A stretch of DNA of 32,134 nucleotides from Pleomorphomonas sp. (GTDB lineage Bacteria > Pseudomonadota > Alphaproteobacteria > Rhizobiales > Pleomorphomonadaceae): contig JAUVXG010000032.1 of the NCBI GenBank assembly GCA_030603685.1, forward strand, positions 1 to 32,134. The letters run 5' to 3'. The position numbers and the translations under genes are program-made. The notes below the pieces were generated by a model. It was not told the origin of the DNA, ran no database searches, and saw nothing but the letters and a program-made list of their open reading frames with translations. Below are positions 22,893 to 30,401 of the stretch, piece by piece; position 1 is the first letter of the stretch, and every line of letters begins with the position of its first letter.

Positions 22893-24685
22893 CGAGCATC
22901 GCGACGCGGCTGTCCGAGAGCCTCGACCGGACGCTTGCCGGCTTGCTGGCGTCCTTGCTCGCGGCGCTGCTCGTTCTGGTCTTCGGCGCCACGTTTTTGC
23001 GCTACGTCTTCGCGACCAGCTTCGTCGCCACCGAAGACCTTGGCATCCTCCTGCATACCGCATTGGTGTTCCTCGGCCTGCCGCTCTGCGCCAATGGACC
23101 GCTTGCCATGCGCATCGACGTGTTGACCCGGCGCCTGGGGCCGCGCGGGCGAACAATGGCGGAGGCCATCTCCGACGCCGTCACCCTCGCCGGCGCATTG
23201 GTCTTGATGCTCGGCGCCGGCAAGGTGGCTACACTGATCGGCGGCACCTCCCCGACGCTCGGCATTTCCGAGAGCTGGCGATTCTGGCCGGTGGCGATCG
23301 GCGGAGCTCTGGCGACGGGGCACCTGATCCTCGGCTCCCTGTCCCTGGGACGGACATGGCTGTGCGTCCTTGCCATTATCGCCGGTGGGACGAGCCTCGC
23401 AGCCCTGCCGCACCTGCCTCCGTTTACGTCGGTCGATTTGCCCAGCCTGATCGCCTGCGCCGTCGTCTGTGTCGCCCTCCTCGCCGGAGCACCCTTCGTG
23501 CACTCGCTGATCGTCGGGTTGGCCTTTGCGGTTCCCTTCGGCGCCCGCCTGCCCGAGGCGGCCATCGTGCAACAGACTGTGTCGGGGATGGGCAAGTTCC
23601 TGCTGCTCGCCATCCCTTTCTTCCTTCTGGCCGGAATGCTGATGAATGTCGGAGGCTTGGCTCACCGCCTCGTGCGGTTCGCCTCGACGCTGGTCGGACA
23701 TCGGCGCGGCGGCATGGCCCAGGCGACGCTGGTCACCAACCTCGTCTTTTCCGGCGTCTCCGGTTCGTCGATCGCCGACGCGGCTTTTGGCAGCAAGGTG
23801 CTGACCCCGGCTCTGGTGGCCGATGGCGTCAGGCCCGAAAAGGCAGCGGCGATCGTTGCCGCGACAGCCGTATTGCCGAACATCGTCCCGCCCTCGATCG
23901 CCTTTCTGCTGCTGGCGTCGGTCACCAACCTGTCGGTCGGCGCCCTGTTCGAGGGAGGACTTGTTGCCGGGCTCATCCTCGCGGCGGCCATGGCGGCGAT
24001 GCTGCACATTTCGGCGGACACACCAGCCCGGCCTCCCGCCCGCTGGCGTGAACGTCTGACGGCGCTCGGCGCGGCAGCGCCCGTGTTCGGTCTGGCGCTG
24101 GTTGTCTTCTTTGGTATCCGCCTCGGTCTCGCCACCCCCACCGAAGCAGCCGCCATTGCATCGGTCTACGCTCTCGTGGCCGCACTGACAGGACCGGCTG
24201 GCCGTGGCGCCGCTCTCGCGGCCTTCTTGCAGGCCGGACGCGAAACCGCAGCCATCGGCCTTCTGGTCGCCTCGTCGGCGCCGCTGGTCTTCCTCCGGGC
24301 CAGTGATGACATACCGCAAGCGCTGGCCGGCTGGGTGACCAGCTTCGGCGGCAATCCGCTCGCGGTCATGCTCGTCGCCAACCTGATCCTGCTCGCCGTT
24401 GGCGGTCCGCTCGATGTCGGTCCCGGCATCCTTCTGTTTGCGCCACTCCTGTTACCGTCCGCCGTTGCTGCCGGCATCGACCCGGTGGCTTTCGGCGTCA
24501 TTCTCACCGTCAACCTGATGATCGGCGGCATCACGCCCCCCGTCGGCGTGCTGATCTTCGTCGCAGCCGGCACCTCCGGTCTTTCTGCAAGCCGCGTGTT
24601 CCGCGCCGTATTGCCTCTCACCCTCACGCTGATCGCCGCCACGTCGTTGATGGCACTCGTCGTCGCCCTCAGGGCGTTCCCTTGA
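22889..24685 (+). CDS. TRAP transporter permease, fused small and large subunits (DctQM)
   Basis: A 598-residue inner-membrane protein. Residues 1 to about 165 form a four-helix DctQ-like domain (FLRYVFATSFVATEDLGILL is characteristic). The remainder is the DctM-like channel domain with VSGMGKFLLLAIPFFLLAGM, NLVFSGVSGSSIADAAFGSK and LPNIVPPSIAFLLLAS. The C-terminal repeat includes GGPLDVGPGILLFAPLLLP and NLMIGGITPPVGVLIFVAAG. TRAP systems import small, usually anionic, substrates by sodium symport with a periplasmic binding protein. Fused QM proteins are known, as in SiaQM. The ATG overlaps the NIPSNAP stop. Transcription from a TPP-riboswitch leader suggests a thiamine-linked substrate; none of the known thiamine importers I can name belongs to this class. 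Confidence 0.95.
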   Translation: MTSIATRLSESLDRTLAGLLASLLAALLVLVFGATFLRYVFATSFVATEDLGILLHTALVFLGLPLCANGPLAMRIDVLTRRLGPRGRTMAEAISDAVTLAGALVLMLGAGKVATLIGGTSPTLGISESWRFWPVAIGGALATGHLILGSLSLGRTWLCVLAIIAGGTSLAALPHLPPFTSVDLPSLIACAVVCVALLAGAPFVHSLIVGLAFAVPFGARLPEAAIVQQTVSGMGKFLLLAIPFFLLAGMLMNVGGLAHRLVRFASTLVGHRRGGMAQATLVTNLVFSGVSGSSIADAAFGSKVLTPALVADGVRPEKAAAIVAATAVLPNIVPPSIAFLLLASVTNLSVGALFEGGLVAGLILAAAMAAMLHISADTPARPPARWRERLTALGAAAPVFGLALVVFFGIRLGLATPTEAAAIASVYALVAALTGPAGRGAALAAFLQAGRETAAIGLLVASSAPLVFLRASDDIPQALAGWVTSFGGNPLAVMLVANLILLAVGGPLDVGPGILLFAPLLLPSAVAAGIDPVAFGVILTVNLMIGGITPPVGVLIFVAAGTSGLSASRVFRAVLPLTLTLIAATSLMALVVALRAFP

Positions 24686-24706
24686 TCTCAACTTCGGAGA
24701 AAAACC

Positions 24707-25693
24707 TTGCCCCTTCTCACGCGTCGCGCCTTTGCCGCCGGCCTCGCCACCCTTGCCCTACCCGCGGTCATTCGACCGGCCAAAGCCGCGCCGAGGGCGC
24801 TGACAGTCGCCTCCCTGCTCGGTGACGACAAACCCGAGACGAAGATCTGGCTCAAGGTGCGCGATCTTGTGGAGGCAAAGCTTCCCGGCCGTTTCGATTT
24901 CCGCATCGTCGGCAACGCGGCTCTGGGCGGTGAAAAGGAAGTCGCGGAGGGCATCCGCCTCGGCTCGATCCAGGCCAGCCTGTCCACCCTGTCGGCGCTA
25001 TCGGCCTGGGTGCCGGAAACGCAGCTCTTCGACCTGCCCTTCGTCTTTCGCGACCGCGATCATGTCCGCCGCGCCACCACGGGGCCGATCGGCGATGAGT
25101 TCAGGCAGAAGCTGACCGACCAGGGCTTCGTCACCCTGGGCTTCATCAACTATGGTGCCCGGCACCTTCTCGCCAAGGAGGCGGTGACCACGCCGGAAGG
25201 CGTGTCCGGCAAACGCATCCGCGTCATCCAAAGCCCGCTGCACGTCGAGCTCTGGAAAGCCTACGGCGCGTTACCGACGCCGATTCCGATTACCGAAACC
25301 TACAACGCCCTGAAGACGGGCGTCGTCGACATGATGGACCTCACCAAGTCAGCCTATGCCGGCTTCCGCCTCTATGAAGTGGTGCCCTATCTCATCGAGA
25401 CCGCCCACATTTGGGCGACCGGTGCGGTCTACTTGTCGGCCGGCTTCTGGAACAGCCTCGCCGACGACGAGAAGGCAGTGTTCGCGTCGGCGATCTCCGA
25501 GGGGACGACCTATTTCGACGAGTTGATGCTGGCCGACGAGACGACGTCGATGGAGGCGGCACTGGCCGCTGGTGGGCGGATGATCGAGCCGGAAAACCGG
25601 GACGATTGGGCCAAGGGGGCCGAAGGTGTCTGGACAACCCTGGCGCCAACGGTCGGCGGCATGGACAGGATCAAGGCACTCGCTGCTCTGTAG
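24707..25693 (+). CDS. TRAP transporter substrate-binding protein (DctP family), TTG start
   Basis: A 328-residue periplasmic binding protein. It starts with TTG, supported by a Shine-Dalgarno (CTTCGGAG) 9 nt upstream and by the signal peptide that follows; no ATG is suitably placed. The signal has a twin-arginine look (LLTRRAFAAGLATLALPAVI, cleavage near AKA). The mature part shows DctP features: NAALGGEKEVAEGIRLGSIQ, LFDLPFVFRDRDHVRRA, SGKRIRVIQSPLHVELWKAY (with the usual carboxylate-binding arginine) and ITETYNALKTGVVDMMDLT. The last reads MMD where the family commonly has DGQE. It begins 21 nt after the permease and completes the tripartite system. The ligand is unknown, presumably an anionic or zwitterionic thiamine-related molecule (inference). 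Confidence 0.93.
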   Translation: MPLLTRRAFAAGLATLALPAVIRPAKAAPRALTVASLLGDDKPETKIWLKVRDLVEAKLPGRFDFRIVGNAALGGEKEVAEGIRLGSIQASLSTLSALSAWVPETQLFDLPFVFRDRDHVRRATTGPIGDEFRQKLTDQGFVTLGFINYGARHLLAKEAVTTPEGVSGKRIRVIQSPLHVELWKAYGALPTPIPITETYNALKTGVVDMMDLTKSAYAGFRLYEVVPYLIETAHIWATGAVYLSAGFWNSLADDEKAVFASAISEGTTYFDELMLADETTSMEAALAAGGRMIEPENRDDWAKGAEGVWTTLAPTVGGMDRIKALAAL

Positions 25694-25716
25694 GTGCCAT
25701 ACGAGAAAGCCGGCTC

Positions 25717-25740
25717 GCCTCGCGGCGGCCGGCGCGAGGC
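25717..25740. terminator. Hairpin between convergent operons
   Basis: GCCTCGCG (25717-25724) and CGCGAGGC (25733-25740) form a perfect 8-bp stem with an 8-nt loop, in the 49-nt gap between the TRAP binding-protein gene and the convergent protease gene. There is no T-run on either side, so it is at best a weak bidirectional terminator or an RNA 3'-end stabiliser. Confidence 0.5.
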
Positions 25741-25742
25741 CG

Positions 25743-26117
25743 TCAATCCTCGACAGCAAACAGCATTCGTTGGAAGTCGAGCACAACGCGACGGCCTTGC
25801 GACAGCAGATCCTGCCCAAGCAGTCCATCCATCGGGCCCTTGACCAGGTTGGTGACCCTGACGTCGTGGATCGTCAGGGCACGGTTGCCGACATGGACGA
25901 CAAGCCTGTCGAGCGCTCTCGCTGTGTGATCGGTAACGACACCGCCAACACCCCCGGAGGTCGTAGGCTTGGCAATCGCCCGCGCGGCCAGTCCGGGGTT
26001 GCGGTCAAGCGCGCTCTCATACAGCATGGTTTTCGAGGCGCCGCTGTCGAGCATGAGCCGAAGCGGTCTGTCCCCGCCATCGACTTTGAGCAGCAGTTTC
26101 GGCTGCGCGCCGGACAT
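25743..26117 (-). CDS. C-terminal retropepsin-like domain, detached part of a split aspartyl protease gene
   Basis: Encodes 124 residues with a second retropepsin-like domain: LRLMLDSGASKTMLYESALD (catalytic-type DSGA) and DGLLGQDLLSQGRRVVLDFQ (the hydrophobic-Gly pair closing the fold). The ATG used here overlaps the stop region of the upstream half (TGATAATG). The same reading frame continues upstream without a stop to about 26178 as sensible protein (GALDYGERPGPTVAPNLIMS). So the domain probably belongs to one protein with the upstream half, joined by a frameshift of one base. It has no signal peptide of its own, and as an isolated product it would stay in the cytoplasm. Confidence 0.75.
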   Translation of the reverse strand: MSGAQPKLLLKVDGGDRPLRLMLDSGASKTMLYESALDRNPGLAARAIAKPTTSGGVGGVVTDHTARALDRLVVHVGNRALTIHDVRVTNLVKGPMDGLLGQDLLSQGRRVVLDFQRMLFAVED

Positions 26118-26119
26118 TA

Positions 26120-26995
26120 TCAGGTTTGGCGCGACAGTCGGCCCCGGTCGCTCGCCGTAGTCCAGCGCTCCTCGTCCTCAGCGCGCACGAACTCCAGACG
26201 GTCGAGCGCCCGCATCACCGGCAGGCCGATGATGGCGTCAATGCGATAGCCATCGGGAAAGCGAAGCCCCTCGTCGGGCACCACCATGAACAAGGCGTCG
26301 CGCAAGACCGTGTCGCCAAACTCGATCCGGTCGGCAACGGCGAGGCGCGTCTCGACAGAGGACCCCGTGCTGCTGCCGGTTCGCGCCGTCGAGGCAACTG
26401 CCGAAAGCTGCAAGCGATCCGCCGTTGACTGCGGAACCACGGAGAAAACGGCACCCGTATCGAGAACGCTAGCCTGCTCTCGACCGTTGATCAGCATCGT
26501 GGCAACCGTCATGCCAGCCCTGTCACGTGTGATCGCAAGGGTGCCCGGAGCATGGCGCTCGCGCCGCATTGACGGCACGTCGCGCAAGGCGGCGACGAAA
26601 TCCAGTGTGCGCTGTTCGTTTTCGTTGAGTGGCTCTTCCCTGAGCCCTCGCATCGCCTTGAGCGCACTCTCGGCCTCGGCGAAGCGGCTCTGGCGCACAA
26701 AAATCCCGGCAAGGCCGCCCTCGGCCGCCGCCTTGAGCTCATTCTCCGTCGAAGAGACGACAAGACTACGAAAGGCCGCTTCGGCCTCCACGTCATGGTT
26801 GTAAAGGCTGAGCACGGTCGCCGCGGCAAGATCTCGTTCGGCCTTCGTCGGCGCGGTCCGGCTTAGTGACTGAAGAAGAATAACGTCGTCGGCATCAATC
26901 GCATCGAGGAGCGCCGAAGCCCTGGCCGACAGGGTCGCCACCAACAGCATTGTCGTCACCACGCCAACAAGGCGGACAAAAGGAGAGCAGGTCAT
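26120..26995 (-). CDS. Secreted retropepsin-like aspartyl protease, N-terminal part of a split gene
   Basis: Encodes 291 residues: a signal peptide (MTCSPFVRLVGVVTTMLLVA and on to ARASA), an alpha-helical region resembling TPR-like repeats (AAFRSLVVSSTENELKAAAE, then FAEAESALKAMRGL), and a retropepsin-like domain with VLDTGAVFSVVPQSTADRL and DAIIGLPVMRALDRLEF. The last 14 residues (TTASDRGRLSRQT) are out of character. In the adjacent frame the DNA reads LDYGERPGPTVAPNL, leading into a second protease domain. Adding one base near 26165 would restore a protein of 417 residues spanning 25743-26995. The gene is either a recent pseudogene, a sequence error, or two coupled genes. Substrates are unknown. 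Confidence 0.78.
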   Translation of the reverse strand: MTCSPFVRLVGVVTTMLLVATLSARASALLDAIDADDVILLQSLSRTAPTKAERDLAAATVLSLYNHDVEAEAAFRSLVVSSTENELKAAAEGGLAGIFVRQSRFAEAESALKAMRGLREEPLNENEQRTLDFVAALRDVPSMRRERHAPGTLAITRDRAGMTVATMLINGREQASVLDTGAVFSVVPQSTADRLQLSAVASTARTGSSTGSSVETRLAVADRIEFGDTVLRDALFMVVPDEGLRFPDGYRIDAIIGLPVMRALDRLEFVRAEDEERWTTASDRGRLSRQT

Positions 26996-27252
26996 GAGAC
27001 ACCAGCCTCGTCCCCCCCGGAGAAACGCTCATCCGGGTCAAGAGATGACTAAAACCAAAGCGCTCGAACCATAGTCCGTCTCGTCCGGCGGGGCCAAACC
27101 AAACAGGAGAATCGATTCAAATCTTGGTGAAGTGTTCACCTCCACTGGCGTGAGGCGAGCAGGCGCCCCCTACGGCTCCCCCTCGCCCAAAGAAAGAGGC
27201 GGTCGGACAAGCATCCGGCCGCCTCAGCACGTCTATGATCTGTGCACTGGCC
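26996..27252. other. Intergenic region after pyrG
   Basis: This 257-nt gap holds the pyrG terminator (27189-27225) at its right end and the unseen promoter of the protease gene at its left. A C-run (27012-27018) precedes the protease gene. No RNA gene or further palindrome was found. Confidence 0.4.
27189..27225 (-). terminator. Rho-independent terminator of pyrG
   Basis: GAGGCGGTCGGA (27196-27207) and TCCGGCCGCCTC (27214-27225) form a 12-bp stem with one G-T pair and a 6-nt loop. On the minus strand the hairpin lies 27 nt after the pyrG stop and is followed by TTTCTTT. The stem strength, position and T-tract make this a convincing intrinsic terminator. Confidence 0.85.
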
Positions 27253-28881
27253 TCATACCAACCGGCTCTGCTCCACGGCCGCTTCGATGAAACTCGCAAA
27301 CAGTGGATGCGGCTCGAAGGGCCGGCTCTTCAGCTCGGGGTGATACTGAACGCCGATGAACCAGGGATGGCCGGGAATTTCCACCGTTTCCGGCAATACG
27401 CCATCCGGCGACATGCCGGCAAACGACAGGCCGCAGGTCTCAAGCCGGTCGCGATAGTCGATGTTAACTTCGTAGCGATGGCGGTGCCGCTCGTGGATGA
27501 TCTCCGAGCCGTAGATCTCGGCGATCTTGGAGCCCTTGGCGAGATGCGCTTCGTAGGAGCCAAGACGTAGCGTGCCCCCCATGTCGCCGCCGGCCTTGCG
27601 CTTCTCGAGAGCGTTGCCCTTGAGCCACTCGGTCATCAGGCCGACCACCGGCTCGTCGGTGGGGCCGAACTCCGACGAAGACGCTCCGGTCACGCCGGCA
27701 AGCGCCCGCGCCGCTTCGATCACCGCCATCTGCATGCCGAAACAGATGCCGAAATACGGGACGTTGTGCTGGCGCGCGAAGCGGGCAGCGAGGATCTTGC
27801 CCTCGGAACCGCGCTCGCCGAAGCCGCCGGGCACCAGAATGCCGTGCACGTGGTCGAGATAGGGCGTCGGGTCCTCCTTCTCGAACACTTCGCTCTCAAT
27901 CCACTCGATGTTGACGCGGACGTTGTTGGCGATGCCGCCATGCACCAGCGCCTCGATCAGCGACTTGTAGGCGTCCTTCAGCACCGTATACTTGCCGACG
28001 ACGGCGATGTTCACCGTGCCTTCGGGGTTCTTGATGCGGTTGACGATGCCTTCCCAGCGATCGAGCTTGGGGGCGGGCGCCGCTTCGATGCCGAAAGCCG
28101 CCAGCACTTCGTCGTCGAAGCCTTCCTTGTGATAGGCGAGCGGCACCTCGTAGATCGTGCCGACGTCGAGGCCGGGGATGACCGCCGACTGGCGGACGTT
28201 GCAGAACAGCGACAGCTTCTTGCGCTCGCCCTCGGGAATGGGGCGGTCGCAGCGGACGAGCAGGATGTCAGGCTGGATTCCGATGGAGCGCAGCTCCTTG
28301 ACCGAATGCTGCGTTGGCTTGGTCTTGAGCTCGCCGGCCGAGGGAATGTAGGGCATCAGCGTCAGGTGGATGTAGACGCAGTGCCGGCGCGGCAGCTCGT
28401 TGCCGAGCTGACGGATCGCCTCAAGGAAGGGCATCGCCTCGATGTCGCCCACCGTTCCACCGATCTCGCAGAGGACGAAATCATACTCTTCGTTGCCGTC
28501 GAGGATGAACGCCTTGATCGCATCGGTGACGTGCGGGATCACCTGCACCGTACCGCCGAGATAATCGCCGTGTCGTTCGCGGGCGATGATCTCCTGGTAG
28601 ATGCGGCCGGTGGTAATGTTGTCCTGCTTGTTGGCCGGGCGCCCGGTGAAGCGCTCGTAGTGGCCCAGGTCGAGGTCGGTCTCCGCGCCGTCGTCGGTCA
28701 CGAAAACTTCGCCGTGCTGATACGGAGACATCGTCCCCGGATCGACGTTCAGATAGGGATCGAGCTTACGGAGACGAACCTTGTAGCCACGCGCCTGCAG
28801 GAGAGACGCCAGAGCCGCTGCCGCGAGCCCCTTGCCCAAGGACGAAACCACGCCGCCAGTAATGAAAATGTACCGCGCCAT
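27253..28881 (-). CDS. pyrG: CTP synthase (glutamine-hydrolysing)
   Basis: A 542-residue enzyme making CTP from UTP, ATP and glutamine, the last step of pyrimidine nucleotide synthesis. The N-terminal synthase domain begins [20 protein letters not shown] and contains [20 protein letters not shown] and [11 protein letters not shown]. The C-terminal class I glutamine amidotransferase domain has GGFGERG, the nucleophile elbow YFGICFGMQ, and the His/Glu dyad in [12 protein letters not shown]. Length and motifs are those of a full, active protein. It follows secG on the same strand after a terminator-like hairpin, and a strong intrinsic terminator follows it. GAAGG precedes the ATG as ribosome-binding site. 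Confidence 0.98.
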   Translation of the reverse strand: MARYIFITGGVVSSLGKGLAAAALASLLQARGYKVRLRKLDPYLNVDPGTMSPYQHGEVFVTDDGAETDLDLGHYERFTGRPANKQDNITTGRIYQEIIARERHGDYLGGTVQVIPHVTDAIKAFILDGNEEYDFVLCEIGGTVGDIEAMPFLEAIRQLGNELPRRHCVYIHLTLMPYIPSAGELKTKPTQHSVKELRSIGIQPDILLVRCDRPIPEGERKKLSLFCNVRQSAVIPGLDVGTIYEVPLAYHKEGFDDEVLAAFGIEAAPAPKLDRWEGIVNRIKNPEGTVNIAVVGKYTVLKDAYKSLIEALVHGGIANNVRVNIEWIESEVFEKEDPTPYLDHVHGILVPGGFGERGSEGKILAARFARQHNVPYFGICFGMQMAVIEAARALAGVTGASSSEFGPTDEPVVGLMTEWLKGNALEKRKAGGDMGGTLRLGSYEAHLAKGSKIAEIYGSEIIHERHRHRYEVNIDYRDRLETCGLSFAGMSPDGVLPETVEIPGHPWFIGVQYHPELKSRPFEPHPLFASFIEAAVEQSRLV

Positions 28882-28939
28882 GGGCCTTCAACCTATCTCT
28901 TCGCGGACCCGTTGGGGAGTGGTCCGACCGGTTTATCCA

Positions 28940-28985
28940 AAACAAAACGAAAAGGCCGCCCCGGAAGGAGAAGGTCCCTCCGGCC
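28940..28985 (-). terminator. Terminator between secG and pyrG
   Basis: GGCCG (28954-28958) and CGGCC (28981-28985) enclose an interior that can pair further (GGAG/CTCC). On the minus strand the stem is followed by TTTTCGTTTTGTTTTGG. The long T-rich tract strongly suggests Rho-independent termination after secG, so pyrG must have its own promoter in the next 60 nt or depend on readthrough. Confidence 0.7.
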
Positions 28986-29075
28986 GACTTACGTTTCAAG
29001 CTTTTGTCACATCTCATGAAAACGGCCGCGGAAGCCCGCGACCGTCTTTATCCGTAGTCTGCCGTTCGGGGCGCC

Positions 29076-29663
29076 TCAGGGCGTCGTCCCGGAGTTGGCC
29101 GGAGCCGAATCAGTCGCAGGGGTAGCCGGCGCTTCCGCAGCAGGTGCAGCCGGCGTCTCGGTCGCGGGAGCCGCCGGTGTCTCCGTGGCGGGAGCGGCAG
29201 TCGCCGGAGCCTCGGTCGTCGGAGCTTGCGGCGCCTCGGCTGCCGGAGCGGCTGGCGTCTCGGCAGCAGGAGCTGCGGGAATTTCAACGGCGGGCGCAAC
29301 CGGCGCATTGCCAGGCTGAGCGGCCGGCTTGCTGATCTGGTTGAGCTGATCGAGAACACCGCCCTTACCGCTGCCGATCGGCTGATCGGCGGCCGGCGCG
29401 GAAGGAGCCGTCTGCACGCGATCGAGGATGGACCCCTGGGAACCAGTAAAGCGCGGCAGAATCGACAGCCCGATCGACGTCAGGAAGAAGACAGCCGCCA
29501 GGATGGCGGTGGTGCGGGTCAGCACGTTGGCGGTGCCGCGGCTGGTCATGAAGCCGCCGCCGCCACCAATGCCAAGCGCGCCGCCTTCGGAACGCTGCAG
29601 GAGCACGACGCCCACCAGGGCTGCGACCACCATCAGGTGGATGACGAGAAGAACGGTTTGCAT
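29076..29663 (-). CDS. secG: SecG, protein-export translocon subunit, with a long Ala/Pro/Glu tail
   Basis: A 195-residue protein. Residues 1-75 are canonical SecG: first membrane helix (LLVIHLMVVAALVGVVLLQR), the loop SEGGALGIGGGGGFMTSRGT, and a second helix (ILAAVFFLTSIGLSIL). SecG assists SecYEA in moving preproteins across the inner membrane. The remaining 120 residues are a low-complexity tail, mostly repeats of PAAPAAE/T-type units, much longer than the E. coli protein (110 in all). The ATG at 29661-29663 matches the family N-terminus; an in-frame extension of 38 codons upstream is not SecG-like. The order secG-pyrG is common in Alphaproteobacteria. Confidence 0.95.
   Translation of the reverse strand: MQTVLLVIHLMVVAALVGVVLLQRSEGGALGIGGGGGFMTSRGTANVLTRTTAILAAVFFLTSIGLSILPRFTGSQGSILDRVQTAPSAPAADQPIGSGKGGVLDQLNQISKPAAQPGNAPVAPAVEIPAAPAAETPAAPAAEAPQAPTTEAPATAAPATETPAAPATETPAAPAAEAPATPATDSAPANSGTTP
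29109..29303 (-). repeat. Imperfect coding repeats in the secG tail
   Basis: About 65 codons (residues 121-185) built from degenerate 6-8-residue units such as PAAPAAETP, APATETP and APAAEAP. The DNA repeats are imperfect (GCCGGAGC-like blocks), a typical slippage-prone array. The protein region would be disordered and acidic. Confidence 0.8.
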
Positions 29664-29719
29664 GTAACCCCAAAACTCTTGTCGGGCATCCCGGCCGGGG
29701 ACACGCCAAAGGGCACACC

Positions 29720-29735
29720 GACCGCACGTGCGGTC
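29720..29735. promoter_or_regulatory. Perfect 16-bp palindrome upstream of secG
   Basis: GACCGCACGTGCGGTC is fully self-complementary and lies 57 nt before the secG ATG, in the 186-nt divergent region between secG and a GNAT gene. It could be a regulator binding site or, if transcribed, a stable leader hairpin. No regulator gene is adjacent. Confidence 0.4.
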
Positions 29736-29849
29736 CGAGTCCGCGGCGTTGTACACGAAGGGCGGCGGCCTTTCCACCTTTCTATGGCGTTTATTTCGGA
29801 AAGCCTAAGGCCTATCACAAGCCTTCGCCGTCAGGAAAAGGAGCCGGCC

Positions 29850-30398
29850 ATGATACTCGCGACACAACGCCTTCTGCTGGCTCCCTGGACGGACCGCGAT
29901 CTCGCGCCATTTGCCGCGCTGAATGCCGATCCCGAGGTGATGCGTTACTTCCCGAAAGCGCTGACGACCGAGGAAAGCAACGCTCTTGTCGACCGCCTGC
30001 GCGGCATGTGGACAGACCACGGCTACGGTTTCGCGGCGGTACGGCGACGGGAGGACGACGCCTTCATCGGCATGGTCGGCGTTCAGAAGGTGCTGAACCC
30101 CGCCTACCCCTTCGCACCGGCGGTCGAAGTCGGCTGGCGGCTGGCGAAGGCATTCTGGCGGCAAGGATATGCCAGTGAGGCGGCACGAGCCGCCCTCGCC
30201 CATGGATTCGATGTTCTGGGCCTCGCCGAGATCGTTGCCTTCACGGCGGTTCCCAACCTGCCGTCACGGGCCGTCATGGCCAGCCTCGGCATGACCCGCG
30301 ATCCGGCCGATGATTTCCTGCATCCGCTGCTGCCGGAGGAGCACCCTTTGAGGCCACATGTGCTTTACCGACTGAAGCGAGACGATTTCCGGCGCTGA
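29850..30398 (+). CDS. GNAT-family N-acetyltransferase (RimJ/RimL type)
   Basis: A 182-residue acetyltransferase. It begins MILATQRLLLAPWTDRDLAP, continues with NADPEVMRYFPKALTTEES, and has the acetyl-CoA loop VGWRLAKAFWRQGYASEAAR (RQGYAS matching R/QxxGxG/A) followed by PNLPSRAVMASLGMTRDP. The end, FLHPLLPEEHPLRPHVLYRL, is shared by a widespread subgroup of uncharacterised GNAT proteins. AAGGAG 8 nt upstream is a strong ribosome-binding site and fixes the start; the open frame extends far upstream only as antisense to secG. Its stop is 3 nt from that of the convergent ATP12 gene. The substrate is unknown. Confidence 0.92.
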   Translation: MILATQRLLLAPWTDRDLAPFAALNADPEVMRYFPKALTTEESNALVDRLRGMWTDHGYGFAAVRRREDDAFIGMVGVQKVLNPAYPFAPAVEVGWRLAKAFWRQGYASEAARAALAHGFDVLGLAEIVAFTAVPNLPSRAVMASLGMTRDPADDFLHPLLPEEHPLRPHVLYRLKRDDFRR

Positions 30399-30401
30399 TC
30401 G

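Noticed and set aside
22814-24319. 501-codon minus-strand open frame opposite the TRAP permease
   Set aside because: Composition is that of an antisense frame (Gly/Gln/Arg/Asp), with no domain. The opposite strand has textbook TRAP motifs.
26150-26180. Programmed -1 frameshift in the protease gene
   Set aside because: No X XXY YYZ slippery heptamer near the junction and no obvious downstream hairpin.
29109-29303. Repeats in the secG tail as a possible CRISPR-like array
   Set aside because: The units are short, imperfect, in frame, without spacers, and encode a low-complexity protein tail.
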